The notes under the pieces are model-generated. The model had not been told where the DNA came from. It did no database searches and saw only the letters and a program-made list of their open reading frames with translations. The position numbers and the translations under genes are program-made. A DNA stretch of 62,467 bases from Selenomonas sp. (GTDB lineage Bacteria; Bacillota; Negativicutes; Selenomonadales; Selenomonadaceae), in NCBI GenBank assembly GCA_017635515.1, contig JAGBLH010000284.1:1-62467 (forward strand), read 5' to 3'. Shown here one piece after another: positions 35,731 through 44,700 of the stretch (its first letter is position 1; each line of letters opens with the position of its first letter).

Positions 35731-37227
35731 ATGTCCATTAACTATGAGATAAACCGCCTGCTGAACTTTGCTGTGCAGCAGGAACTGATGAATGCAGAGG
35801 ATTTCTACTACAGCGCCAACCGTCTGGTGGACGTGCTGAAGCTTACGGACTTTGAGCCGGAGGAAGTGAAGGAGGAGTTGGCCTCCCCAGCTCCCATTCT
35901 CAAGGAAATGCTTGATTATGCCGTGAGCGAGGGGCTGATTGAGGACACGGTGAACGAGCGTGACCTCTTCGACACCCGCATCATGGACTGCGTCATGCCC
36001 CGTCCCTCTGAGGTCATCCGCCGCTTCAGGAGCGACTATGCCCGCAGCCCCAAGGCGGCTACGGACAGGTTCTACAAGCTGAGCCAGGCTTCGAATTATA
36101 TCCGCACTGACCGCATTGCCAAGAATCTCCAGTGGAAGACCCCCACTGAGTACGGTGATCTGGACATTACCATCAACCTTTCCAAGCCGGAAAAAGACCC
36201 CAGGGACATTGCCAAGGCCAAGCTGGTGAAATCCACCAGCTACCCCAAGTGCCTGCTGTGCCGCGAGAATGAGGGCTTTGCCGGCCATGCAGGCCATCCT
36301 GCCCGTGAGACTCACCGCCTCATCCCCTTGAGGCTCTCCGGGCACCGCTGGTTCCTGCAGTATTCCCCCTACACTTATTACAATGAGCACTGCATTGTGC
36401 TGAACCGCAAGCATATCCCCATGAAGGTGTCGAAGCGCAGCTTTGAGAACCTGCTGGATTTCGTCACCATCTTCCCCCATTACTTCGTAGGCTCCAATGC
36501 AGACCTGCCCATCGTAGGCGGCTCCATCCTCTCCCATGATCACTATCAGGGGGGGCGGTACAATTTCGCCATGGCCAAGGCTCCCATCGAGAAGCACTAC
36601 AAATTCGAGGGCTTCGAGGGCATTGAGGCTGGACGGGTCAAGTGGCCCATGTCCACCATCCGCCTGCGGGGCGAAGACCGGGAGGAGCTCATCGAGCTGG
36701 CTGACAAGATTCAGCTGGCCTGGCGGGGCTACAGCGACGAGAGCGCTGACATCCTGGCGGAAACGGACGGCACTCCCCACAACACCGTGACCCCCATTGC
36801 CCGCCGCAAAGGCGAGCTCTATGAGCTGGATTTGGTGCTCAGGAACAACCGCACCACGGAGGAACACCCCCTGGGCCTGTTCCATCCCCATGCCGAGGTG
36901 CATCATATCAAGAAGGAAAACATCGGCCTCATCGAGGTCATGGGCCTGGCAGTGCTGCCTGCCCGCCTGAAGAAGGAAATGAAGCTGGTAGGTGAGGAAC
37001 TTGCCAAGGGCACCGAGGATATCTCAGGCCTTGAGGAAATCAAGAGTCATGCCGACTGGTACAAGAAACTCCGCAGCAAGTATCCCTCGGTGAAAGCTGA
37101 GGAAACGGAAAAGATTCTCCAGCGGGAAATCGGCAAGGTCTTCGAGACGGTGCTGAGCCATGCCGGGGTCTACAAACGCACGGAAGAAGGCATGGCGGCC
37201 TTTGACCGCTTTGTGGCATCTGTGTGA
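35731..37227 (+). CDS. galT: Galactose-1-phosphate uridylyltransferase (class 2)
   Basis: Exchanges UMP between UDP-glucose and galactose 1-phosphate. The 498-residue protein is the Firmicute class 2 GalT, longer than the E. coli type. It shows YPKCLLCRENEGFAG, NEHCIVLNRKH, GSILSHDHYQGGRYNF and an ending in TYPE-II-like KKLRSKYPSV. The ATG at 35731 follows GGAAGGAAG; a GTG at 35713 is in frame but overlaps that site. A perfect long inverted repeat, probably a bidirectional terminator, follows 11 bp after the stop. Confidence 0.95.
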   Translation: MSINYEINRLLNFAVQQELMNAEDFYYSANRLVDVLKLTDFEPEEVKEELASPAPILKEMLDYAVSEGLIEDTVNERDLFDTRIMDCVMPRPSEVIRRFRSDYARSPKAATDRFYKLSQASNYIRTDRIAKNLQWKTPTEYGDLDITINLSKPEKDPRDIAKAKLVKSTSYPKCLLCRENEGFAGHAGHPARETHRLIPLRLSGHRWFLQYSPYTYYNEHCIVLNRKHIPMKVSKRSFENLLDFVTIFPHYFVGSNADLPIVGGSILSHDHYQGGRYNFAMAKAPIEKHYKFEGFEGIEAGRVKWPMSTIRLRGEDREELIELADKIQLAWRGYSDESADILAETDGTPHNTVTPIARRKGELYELDLVLRNNRTTEEHPLGLFHPHAEVHHIKKENIGLIEVMGLAVLPARLKKEMKLVGEELAKGTEDISGLEEIKSHADWYKKLRSKYPSVKAEETEKILQREIGKVFETVLSHAGVYKRTEEGMAAFDRFVASV

Positions 37228-37238
37228 TGAATGTTTTA

Positions 37239-37276
37239 AGAAAAGGCAATACGGTTTAAACCGTATTGTCTTTTCT
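37239..37276. terminator. Bidirectional terminator between galT and galR
   Basis: A 19-bp inverted repeat (37239-37257 with 37258-37276, one G-T pair) centred on GGTTTAAACC, flanked by A-rich and T-rich arms. It ends the galKET transcript. Confidence 0.85.
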
Positions 37277-37302
37277 GTTGCTTACTGTTATGCTAATAGA
37301 AA

Positions 37303-37318
37303 AGTAAACGTTCAAACT
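37303..37318 (+). promoter_or_regulatory. Candidate operator before galR
   Basis: AGTAAACGTTCAAACT is a LacI-type ACGT-centred near-palindrome resembling the two operators before galK. It lies 20 bp upstream of the galR start and suggests autoregulation. Confidence 0.55.
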
Positions 37319-37338
37319 TTCTAAGGAAGGTGCAATAT

Positions 37339-38367
37339 ATGATAGGCAAGAAAAATGCCACCATTGTGGATGTAGCCAAGGAGGCAGGGGTGTCTGTGGC
37401 TACCGTGTCCCGGGTGGTGAACGGCAACTATCCGGTGAAGCCTGAAACCAAGGTGGCAGTGTCTGCCGCCATTGAAAAGCTCCACTATGTGCCCAACGTC
37501 CAGGCCAGGGAGCTGAACCAGCGGCGCTCCACTACCATAGGCGTGGTGGTGCCCAGCCTTTACAATATGTTCTTTGCAGAGGTCATAGACGGCATCGAGG
37601 CGGCGGTGCGGAAGGACAAGTATTCCCTGCTCCTGAACTGCGCCCAGAATGACCCGGAGCAGGAGCAGGCCTGCATCAAGGCCTTGGTGGCCCGCAATGT
37701 GGCCGGGCTGATCGTCATCAGCCCCAATACCCAGAACATGCAGGAGGACTTCTACAAGCAACTGACAGAGCGCACGCCGCTTGTCTTCATCAACGGCTAC
37801 CACGAGATACCCGGGGCCTCTTATGTCAGCAATGACGAGGCCGGGGGCATGAGGACGGCCCTTACCAGTCTTTGGAAACTGGGCCACAAGAGAATCCTCA
37901 TGGTGCGGGGCAGGCACTCTGATTCCTATGAGGTGAAGGAAAAGGTTTATAGGAGCTTCATGGAAGAACAGGGCGTTCTGGATGAAAATCTCATTCTGGA
38001 CATAGGCGAAGGCAATAGCGTTGAGACGGTGGACAATACGGCAGACTACCTGCTGGCTAAATTGCCGGAGGTCAGGCCGACTGCTGTCTGCTGCTGCAAT
38101 GACCTTATGGCAGTAGGCGTGCTGAATGCCTGCAAGCTGCTTGACCTGGAGGTGCCAAGGGATGTGTCTGTCATGGGCTTTGATAATGTGTCCCTTTCCC
38201 GCTATGTAGCCCCCAAGCTCACCACTATGGATCAGAATATGTTCCAGCTGGGGGAGAGCGCAGCCTCTTTGGTGGTGGAAAAGATCCGCTTCGGCAGGAA
38301 CAAGAAAATCGTTCTTGGCAATATGCTCATAGAGCGTGATTCTGTGGCAGAGGCGCATGAAAGATAA
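37339..38367 (+). CDS. LacI-family repressor, probable galactose regulator
   Basis: 342 residues. The N-terminal helix-turn-helix (ATIVDVAKEAGVSVATVSRVVNG, about 5-27) and the hinge helix YVPNVQARELNQ are typical LacI-family DNA-binding parts; the rest is a periplasmic-binding-protein-like effector domain. The ATG at 37339 is preferred, since the GTG at 37330 overlaps AAGGAAGG. Its place after galT, and LacI-type operators before both galK and this gene, point to control of the galactose genes. The effector (galactose or another sugar) is inferred, so no symbol is given. Confidence 0.88.
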   Translation: MIGKKNATIVDVAKEAGVSVATVSRVVNGNYPVKPETKVAVSAAIEKLHYVPNVQARELNQRRSTTIGVVVPSLYNMFFAEVIDGIEAAVRKDKYSLLLNCAQNDPEQEQACIKALVARNVAGLIVISPNTQNMQEDFYKQLTERTPLVFINGYHEIPGASYVSNDEAGGMRTALTSLWKLGHKRILMVRGRHSDSYEVKEKVYRSFMEEQGVLDENLILDIGEGNSVETVDNTADYLLAKLPEVRPTAVCCCNDLMAVGVLNACKLLDLEVPRDVSVMGFDNVSLSRYVAPKLTTMDQNMFQLGESAASLVVEKIRFGRNKKIVLGNMLIERDSVAEAHER

Positions 38368-38393
38368 GTTCCGAAGGAAAGGCAGGAATTGAC

Positions 38394-38969
38394 TTGAAAA
38401 AGATCATCGCAAAAATGCTGCTGGCCTGCACCCTGTTGCTGGCAGTGGAGCCGGCTTGGGCCGCAGAGCCGGACATGGTGCAGGACAAGGGCGTGCAGGC
38501 CTACAAGGTGCAGCTCCACGATACGCTGGACAGGGAGGGCTTCATCAAGGCCTACAATGAGGCTAATCCCGAATGCACCCTGGGCCAGCCCAGCGAGCCG
38601 AAGGCGGCGGGAAACTACATAACCACGGTTTCGCCTCTGGGCGACAAGGAAGCAGTCATCATCAATGCCAACGGTGAGGGGCGGCTCTCCAATATCATCT
38701 ATATGCACAAGGGAAAAATCCTGGAGGAGGAGCTGGGGCAGGTCTACAAGGTGTATGCAGGCATCATCAAGGCCTTGGGTTATCAGGCGGTGGACAACCA
38801 TGAGGTGAAGTACGCCCATTCCTTCCAGGAACTCGACATGACCTCCACGGAAGCCATGGCCACCCGCTTCACCAGGGAGGACAACGATCGCATCTACACC
38901 TTTTACAAGAGCTACAATCCCAAGACGGATGTGTGCATGGTCCTGGTGGAAGCAGTGATCGAAAAATGA
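38394..38969 (+). CDS. Exported protein of unknown function
   Basis: 191 residues from a TTG start, with a clear signal peptide (KKIIAKMLLACTLLLAVEPAWA, cut before AEPD). The mature part is a soluble mixed alpha/beta domain with no recognised motif, transmembrane segment or lipobox. It follows the LacI-type regulator by 26 bp and ends with a strong terminator, so the two may share a transcript. A role in sugar uptake is only suggested by position. The ribosome site is GGCAGGA. Confidence 0.7.
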   Translation: MKKIIAKMLLACTLLLAVEPAWAAEPDMVQDKGVQAYKVQLHDTLDREGFIKAYNEANPECTLGQPSEPKAAGNYITTVSPLGDKEAVIINANGEGRLSNIIYMHKGKILEEELGQVYKVYAGIIKALGYQAVDNHEVKYAHSFQELDMTSTEAMATRFTREDNDRIYTFYKSYNPKTDVCMVLVEAVIEK

Positions 38970-38988
38970 TATTGGTGAAAGAGAAGAA

Positions 38989-39015
38989 GGGCTCCAGCAT
39001 GTCTGGGGCCCTTTT
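38989..39015 (+). terminator. Terminator after the exported unknown gene
   Basis: A 9-bp stem (38989-38997 with 39003-39011, one T-G pair) and a CATGT loop are followed by four T. Confidence 0.75.
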
Positions 39016-39032
39016 GGGTGTTATGATGTATG

Positions 39033-40307
39033 CTATTCCACGCATGCCTCAAACACATACTGGTTCCCCAGCACGGTCATATTGGCATCGTTGATTTCCG
39101 AGGCACGATGCAGGAGCTGCCAGGCCTCCGGGTATTTTCCCTGGGCTATCCTGCACAGGGCCAGATTGTTGCAGGCATCGGCCTGCTGGGGGACGAGTTC
39201 CAGCACCTTTTCAAAGTCCCTGGCGGCGTCTTTCTGCTTGCCAGTCTTCATCAGCAGGAGGCCGCGGTTGTACCAGGCCTGGGGCAGGGTGGGATTGTCC
39301 TTGAGGAGCTGGTTGTAGTTCTTGAGAGCATCGCCTGACTTGCCCTGTTGGGTCTGCATGAGGGCCAGATTGTAGCGGGCGGCAGTGTTCTTGGGGGCGT
39401 GCTTGAGGGCGGCGTCAAAGTCGCTGATGGCCTTGTCCGTCTCGCCCCGCTTGCTGTAGACTATGCCCCGGTAAATGTAGGAGGCGGCATCTTTGCTTTC
39501 CTGGACCTTCTTTTCGGCGGCCCGCAGGGAAGTGTCGCTGCCGTCTGGGGCCTGGGCCTGCTGCCAGAGGTTCAGGATGTCCTGCCCGTAGGTGGTGCCT
39601 GGGACGGCCCAGTTGCCGTTGAGCCCCGTCCAGTATTTGATCTTGCCGTAGAGGTCAGGACGGCTCTGGATCAGCAGCTCGTAGCGGGGGTCTACGATTT
39701 TTTCCTGAGGGCGCTTGGTGCTGGCGTAGGCTAAGAGGTGCTGGATATGGGCCCGGACACCAATCTGGGCGGTGGGGAAGGCGGCACCCTTCACCTTGTT
39801 GCCCGTGGCTCCCAGGCCGCAGAAGTTGTTCTGGCTGGGCAGCACGTCACCACCGTAGGCGAAGAAGCCTGTCTCCTTGAGGGCCTGGCAGAGGGCAACG
39901 TCGGGGCGGATGCCCTCCCTGCCTGCTTCTTTATAGTAGCTGGCGACGATTTCCTCTACGGAGCAGGTTAGCTTGGGGCTGGGATTGCGCTTCTTGATGA
40001 AGGAAACCATCTGCTCCTGGGTGGCTTCGGCTTTGCCTGAGATGGTGATGCTGGTGGATTGAGCCAGGCTTTCCATCAGAAGTTCCGTGTAGGCAGGGCC
40101 AAGGCGGAAGTGGACGGCCTTGATGGCATTCTTATTTATCTTGCCTGGCATTTCTGCGGGGAAGTCGGGACGGGAGAGCATGAGATTGTGGGCGGGCAGG
40201 GCCTCTTCCCGATAGGCGGCAGGCGCGTCCTTGGCGCAGGCCGTGAGGGAGGGCAGGACGAGCAGGCAGGCAAGTCCTGCCGCCAGCTGCTTTACTTTTC
40301 GGTTCAT
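39033..40307 (-). CDS. Lipoprotein with glucosaminidase domain and TPR repeats
   Basis: 424 residues. The signal peptide ends in LTAC, so Cys24 is the lipid-modified residue. Residues about 75-250 form a peptidoglycan N-acetylglucosaminidase domain with the family run QALKETGFF (catalytic Glu145), PSQNNFCGLGATGN, GVRAHIQHLLAYA and LNGNWAVPG. Residues about 280-410 hold three or four TPR units (AARYNLALMQTQQGKSGDALKNY). In a diderm cell this would be a membrane-tethered wall hydrolase whose TPR part recruits partners. The ATG at 40307 is 7 bp after AAGGAAG on the minus strand; an upstream in-frame start adds nine residues without a signal-peptide benefit. Confidence 0.85.
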   Translation of the reverse strand: MNRKVKQLAAGLACLLVLPSLTACAKDAPAAYREEALPAHNLMLSRPDFPAEMPGKINKNAIKAVHFRLGPAYTELLMESLAQSTSITISGKAEATQEQMVSFIKKRNPSPKLTCSVEEIVASYYKEAGREGIRPDVALCQALKETGFFAYGGDVLPSQNNFCGLGATGNKVKGAAFPTAQIGVRAHIQHLLAYASTKRPQEKIVDPRYELLIQSRPDLYGKIKYWTGLNGNWAVPGTTYGQDILNLWQQAQAPDGSDTSLRAAEKKVQESKDAASYIYRGIVYSKRGETDKAISDFDAALKHAPKNTAARYNLALMQTQQGKSGDALKNYNQLLKDNPTLPQAWYNRGLLLMKTGKQKDAARDFEKVLELVPQQADACNNLALCRIAQGKYPEAWQLLHRASEINDANMTVLGNQYVFEACVE

Positions 40308-40475
40308 GGGCAAATCTTCCTTTCCTTTCAGCATATTCCTATTCTACGTCTTTTCCCCAGGTTTGTACATGTATTCAAAGGGGATTCTATTGCCCATAAA
40401 TGCTTTTTTGTGCTAAAATAGACATAAGAATCTCTATTTTTTGTTATTTATTGGCACTGATTAGGTGGGATAAAT

Positions 40476-42365
40476 ATGAAACAGATGCCATATCTCATAC
40501 ATGAAGAAGCGGACTATCTGGCCATGCAGTGGGAAGTGCGGGTGGCCTTGGGTGAGCTGGAGGTCAGCCAGCTCCTGATCTCCGTCTTTGGTACAGAGCG
40601 CGACGAGGAAAGCACTGAAGCTGTCATGCGGCGGCTGCACAGGGATTTCCCCCAGGCGGAGATCTTGGGCTGCATGGCGGCGGAGGCGGTGCTGGAAGGT
40701 GTCGTGGCCTGCGATGGCATTCTCGTCAGCTTCACCGCCTATGAGGGGGCGAAGGTGGAAATCATGGCCCTTTCCTCTGAGGATATGAGCCCTGGGGAAA
40801 TGGGCAAGGCCTTGCTGGAAAAACTGGAGGAAACGGAGCACCCCAAGGCAGTGGGGCTGCTGCTCTCCGATGTGAGCCTGGACATGACTGCTTTCCTGGC
40901 TGAAGCCAGCAAGAGCGACCCGGCAATCAAATTCTTCGGTGGCATTTGCGATGAGGGAAAGTTGGGAGCCAAGGGCAAGATTTTCCTCACGGACAGGCAG
41001 ATGACCTCGGGGCTGGCCCTGCTCATCTACTCCGGGGAAGATCTGCAGGTGGAGATTTTCTCTAGCTTCGGCTGGCGGCCTTTGGGGCGGGTCATGACCA
41101 TCACCAAGATGGAGACTCCCTACATCATCAGGGAGATAGACCGCCGTCCTGCTGCAGAAGTCTATGCGAAGTATCTGGATATACACGAAGGGGAAAGCTT
41201 CTTCTGGGAGGCCCTGACCTTCCCCATCTGCACACAGAGGGACGGGGAACTGGTGGCCCGGCACCCCAGGAGCGTCAGGAGCGATGGGGCCTTGATTTTC
41301 GGGGCGGATTTCCGGCCCGGGGAAAAGGTGCGCCTGACCTATGGGGACCCGGAGGGCATCATCAAGCACACCCAGGTGCTGCGGCAGGAAATCAATGCCT
41401 TCCAGCCTCAGTCTGTCTTTGTCGTTTCCTGCGTGGCCCGCTGGCTGCTGTTGCAGCATGATGTGGCCTTTGAGCTGGAAGCCTGCCGGGGGCGGGGCGG
41501 CTCATATGGCTATTATGCCTTTGGGGAGTTTTTGCGCCGGGGGCAGGAAATCACCCTATCAAATATGAATCTGGCTGCCGTCTGCATGCGGGAGGGCGAG
41601 GTCGGAGAGGCTCTCGCTGAGGAGCCGCTGCACCTTGGCCACCAGCCCACCAGCCAGACCAGCATCATGCGGCATCTGGTGTACTTCATCAACGCCATGT
41701 CCTATGAGGTGGAGGCCACCAATGTGCGGCTGAAGTCCGTGGCCAGGAGGGACTGGCTCACCGACCTCATGAACCGTGGCGAGCTGGAGAAGGCTGTCAG
41801 CAAGGGCCTGGAGTATGCCCAGGCCTCGGGCCAGCAGATGGCAGTGCTGATGGTAGACATAGACGATTTCAGAAATATTTATGATACCTACGGCAGTGAT
41901 ATAGGCGATCAGGCCCTGCAGCAGGTGGCTGCAGTGCTGCGTTCCCAGACCCGCAAAGTGGACAGCCCGGGCCGCTGGGGCGGGGATGTGTTCACCGTCA
42001 TCTTCATCGGCATGAACATGGAAAAGGCCTACATCATTGCCGAGCGCATCAGGGAAAAGGTGCGGCAGATCGAGATCATCCCCGGCGGGGATTGCCTGAC
42101 TGTGAGCCTGGGCCTCACTGTATCCTCCTCGGAGGACGACGAAGCCAAGCTGCTGAAGCGGGCTGACAAGGCTCTCTACATCGCCAAGGACAGGGCCGAC
42201 AGAGACGGCGCGGCAGCTCTGGATGAAAACGGCCTGAGATGGCATGCCCCCAAGGAACTGGCTGAGAAGAAGCCCAAGGGAAAGGCCAGGGAGGAGAGCA
42301 AGGAAGCAGAAAAGAAGGCGCCCAAGGGGACGCGCAAGAAGAAAGCAGAAGAGGGAGAAGGATAA
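40476..42365 (+). CDS. FIST sensor protein with degenerate GGDEF domain
   Basis: 629 residues. FIST N and C domains, thought to bind small ligands such as amino acids, span about 10-390. A GGDEF domain follows at about 425-590, and the last 40 residues are a Lys/Glu/Ala-rich basic tail. The active-site loop reads GGDVF (502-506) instead of GGDEF or GGEEF, losing a metal-binding glutamate, so synthesis of c-di-GMP is doubtful. The allosteric RxxD site is intact at the right place (RKVD 493-496, five residues before the loop), so the domain may bind c-di-GMP. There are no membrane helices. The gene is monocistronic with a hairpin after the stop. Confidence 0.85.
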   Translation: MKQMPYLIHEEADYLAMQWEVRVALGELEVSQLLISVFGTERDEESTEAVMRRLHRDFPQAEILGCMAAEAVLEGVVACDGILVSFTAYEGAKVEIMALSSEDMSPGEMGKALLEKLEETEHPKAVGLLLSDVSLDMTAFLAEASKSDPAIKFFGGICDEGKLGAKGKIFLTDRQMTSGLALLIYSGEDLQVEIFSSFGWRPLGRVMTITKMETPYIIREIDRRPAAEVYAKYLDIHEGESFFWEALTFPICTQRDGELVARHPRSVRSDGALIFGADFRPGEKVRLTYGDPEGIIKHTQVLRQEINAFQPQSVFVVSCVARWLLLQHDVAFELEACRGRGGSYGYYAFGEFLRRGQEITLSNMNLAAVCMREGEVGEALAEEPLHLGHQPTSQTSIMRHLVYFINAMSYEVEATNVRLKSVARRDWLTDLMNRGELEKAVSKGLEYAQASGQQMAVLMVDIDDFRNIYDTYGSDIGDQALQQVAAVLRSQTRKVDSPGRWGGDVFTVIFIGMNMEKAYIIAERIREKVRQIEIIPGGDCLTVSLGLTVSSSEDDEAKLLKRADKALYIAKDRADRDGAAALDENGLRWHAPKELAEKKPKGKAREESKEAEKKAPKGTRKKKAEEGEG

Positions 42366-42369
42366 ATTG

Positions 42370-42419
42370 GGAAGGCGCAGGATGCCCAAAGGGCAGGCTC
42401 TGCGCCTTCCTTCAATTTT
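42370..42419 (+). terminator. Long hairpin after the FIST-GGDEF gene
   Basis: GGAAGGCGCAG (42370-42380) pairs perfectly with CTGCGCCTTCC (42400-42410), with an inner TGCCC/GGGCA stem, followed by TTCAATTTT. Confidence 0.7.
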
Positions 42420-42457
42420 GTCCTGTTTGCAAGGGGACAAAGGCATATTTCTTCCAC

Positions 42458-42486
42458 TTGCTTAATGTTTATGCTCATTCTATAAT
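42458..42486 (+). promoter_or_regulatory. Promoter of the mannitol operon
   Basis: TTGCTT (42458-42463), 17 bp, consensus TATAAT (42481-42486), 69 bp before mtlR. Confidence 0.7.
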
Positions 42487-42554
42487 GAAACCATCGAAAC
42501 AAGAACAAAAACTTGGCTTCGATAATGTGCTTCTGAGTGATCATAGGAGGCAGC

Positions 42555-44678
42555 ATGACAGCAATCAAAGAACGTACAGCAGCAATTCTCACCTTGCTGG
42601 CGGAGGCCAAGGGCCATATGCTGGCGGGGGAGCTGGCAGAGCGGCTGGGGGTCAGTACCAAGACCGTTTCCCGCGACCTGCCGGAAGCGGAGAAATACCT
42701 GGCTGCCTGCGGCACTGGGATATATCTGGAAAAGAAGAAGGGGGCCGGGCTGAGGCTCAGGGGCAGCGAAGCGGCCCTGGCGGAGCTTTTTGAAAGGCTT
42801 GGCCAGGTGAAGAAACACAGCTACACCCCGGAGGAGCGGCTCTCCATCATCGTCAGCCGCCTCCTGCCGGAAAAGGAGCCTGTGAAGCTCTTCTACCTTT
42901 CCTCCCTGTTGGGAGTGACAGACAGCACCATCAGCAACGACCTAGACAAGCTGGAAGGCTGGTTCGAGGGACGCGGCCTGACACTGGTCAGGAAGCCGGG
43001 GCTGGGGGTCTATGTGGAGGGCGAGGAAAGAAGGATTCGCCAGGCTATCATCGCCTATATCTACGACCATGTGACTGAGGAAGAACTGCTCCATCTGGTG
43101 CAGCAGAGCCTCAGGCCGGAGAGCAGCGAGAGAGCCGACAGGGCTTCCTCCTATCTCCTGGATCTGGTGGACAAGGAAATCCTGCATCGCCTGGATCTGG
43201 TGATACGCCGGGCTGAAAAAGACATGGACAGGCACCTGTCAGACCAGGCTTTCATAGGCATCATGGTCCATCTGGCCCTGGCTGTCCAGCGGCTCCGCAA
43301 GGGTGAGCGCATCGAGCTGAAGGCTGATTACCTTGCCAATCTGCGGGAGAAGAAAGAATATGCCGCAGCCTCCGCCATAGGCGCGGAGATAGGCAGGGAA
43401 TTTTCCCTGACAGTCCCGGAGGACGAAATCGGCTACATCGCCATGCATCTTCTGGGTGCCCGCAGCCGCTACAGGGAGGAAAGCGTGACAGGTGCTGTCC
43501 TGGACAACTTCCACCTGGTGCGGCTGGCCAAGTCCATCATGCGCGCTGCCGAGGAAAAATCCGGCCAGCCCCTGAGGGGCAATGGAGATTTGCTGGCGGG
43601 GCTGGTGAATCATCTGGGGCCGGCTATCAGCCGCCTGGAAATGAAGATGGACATCAGAAATCCCCTGCTGTCCGAGATGCAGGAAAAGTTCCCGGAACTG
43701 ATGGAGCTGGCAGGCTTCAGCGTCCGTCAGGCCGAGCAGGATCTGGGGGTGAAATTCCCTCCCGCAGAGCTGGGCTATATCGCCATGCACCTGTCCGCAG
43801 CCCTCATGGGCACAGATTTTCTGTCAAAGCTCACGGCCAGGGTCATCGTGGCCTGCCCCACAGGGCTGGGCACCAGCAGGCTCCTGTCCGGGCAGCTGAA
43901 GAAATACTATGATGACACCCTGACCATTGTGGATCTGGCGGCGACGCTGAATATTTCCCCTGCTTACTTCGAGAGCCATCAGGCAGATTTCGTGGTTTCC
44001 ACGGTGCCCATACCCAATCCGGTGCTGCCGGTGGTGGTGGTGGGGCCGCTGCTCACGGAGGAGGACAGGCGGCACGTTGACGAAGCTATCCGCAGGAGCG
44101 GAGAGGCTATGGCAGCCAGGAAGGCAATGGTGACAGAAAAACATGTGGACTTTATCTCGGCCTTGAGAATCCTTTCTCTTTATCAAAAGGCAATCTTAAC
44201 TTTATTGGATAATTTCTTTTTCCTTGATGAAACCAAGGCCATGATGGTGCAGGAGGTGGCTTCTGCCGTCGGCAATCTGGTGGGGAGCTCCCCTGAGGAG
44301 AAACGCGGCATCGCCAAGGCACTGCTGAACCGGGAGGATCAGGGCAGCACTGCCGTACACGGCAGCCGCATGATATTGCTCCACGCCAGAAATGAAGCCG
44401 TAGGCGGCCTGCGCCTGGGCATTGTCCGCCTGGGAAAGGGCTTCCTCTATCCCGCAGAGCCGGGGGAGAAGATAGACACCGCCCTGGTGATGCTGGCTCA
44501 CAAGGACTGTTCCTGCTATGAGTTTGAAACCATTGGTCATATCTCCTCGATTCTCCTGGAAAGGTGGGGCTTCATGGAAATGCTTCACGAGGGTGATGAG
44601 AGGCAGATCAAGGCGGAGCTGATCCGCATATTCCGGGAATTTTATGAGTTGAAACACCAAGAGTTGATGGAGTCATGA
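42555..44678 (+). CDS. mtlR: PRD-domain PTS regulator MtlR
   Basis: Activator of the mannitol genes, controlled by PTS phosphorylation; 707 residues. The order is: N-terminal DeoR-like helix-turn-helix (MLAGELAERLGVSTKTVSRDL), a second HTH (LLGVTDSTISNDL), two PRD domains (about 190-400, with conserved His in GYIAMHLLGA and GYIAMHLSAA), an EIIB-like domain (IVACPTGLGTS, about 425) and a C-terminal EIIA-like domain (LLHARNEA, about 610). This matches Bacillus and Clostridium MtlR. The ATG at 42555 follows TAGGAGG; the frame extends upstream to a GTG at 42537 that is less likely. Confidence 0.9.
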   Translation: MTAIKERTAAILTLLAEAKGHMLAGELAERLGVSTKTVSRDLPEAEKYLAACGTGIYLEKKKGAGLRLRGSEAALAELFERLGQVKKHSYTPEERLSIIVSRLLPEKEPVKLFYLSSLLGVTDSTISNDLDKLEGWFEGRGLTLVRKPGLGVYVEGEERRIRQAIIAYIYDHVTEEELLHLVQQSLRPESSERADRASSYLLDLVDKEILHRLDLVIRRAEKDMDRHLSDQAFIGIMVHLALAVQRLRKGERIELKADYLANLREKKEYAAASAIGAEIGREFSLTVPEDEIGYIAMHLLGARSRYREESVTGAVLDNFHLVRLAKSIMRAAEEKSGQPLRGNGDLLAGLVNHLGPAISRLEMKMDIRNPLLSEMQEKFPELMELAGFSVRQAEQDLGVKFPPAELGYIAMHLSAALMGTDFLSKLTARVIVACPTGLGTSRLLSGQLKKYYDDTLTIVDLAATLNISPAYFESHQADFVVSTVPIPNPVLPVVVVGPLLTEEDRRHVDEAIRRSGEAMAARKAMVTEKHVDFISALRILSLYQKAILTLLDNFFFLDETKAMMVQEVASAVGNLVGSSPEEKRGIAKALLNREDQGSTAVHGSRMILLHARNEAVGGLRLGIVRLGKGFLYPAEPGEKIDTALVMLAHKDCSCYEFETIGHISSILLERWGFMEMLHEGDERQIKAELIRIFREFYELKHQELMES

Positions 44679-44700
44679 TTTAATTAGGAGGTTTGGAAAA

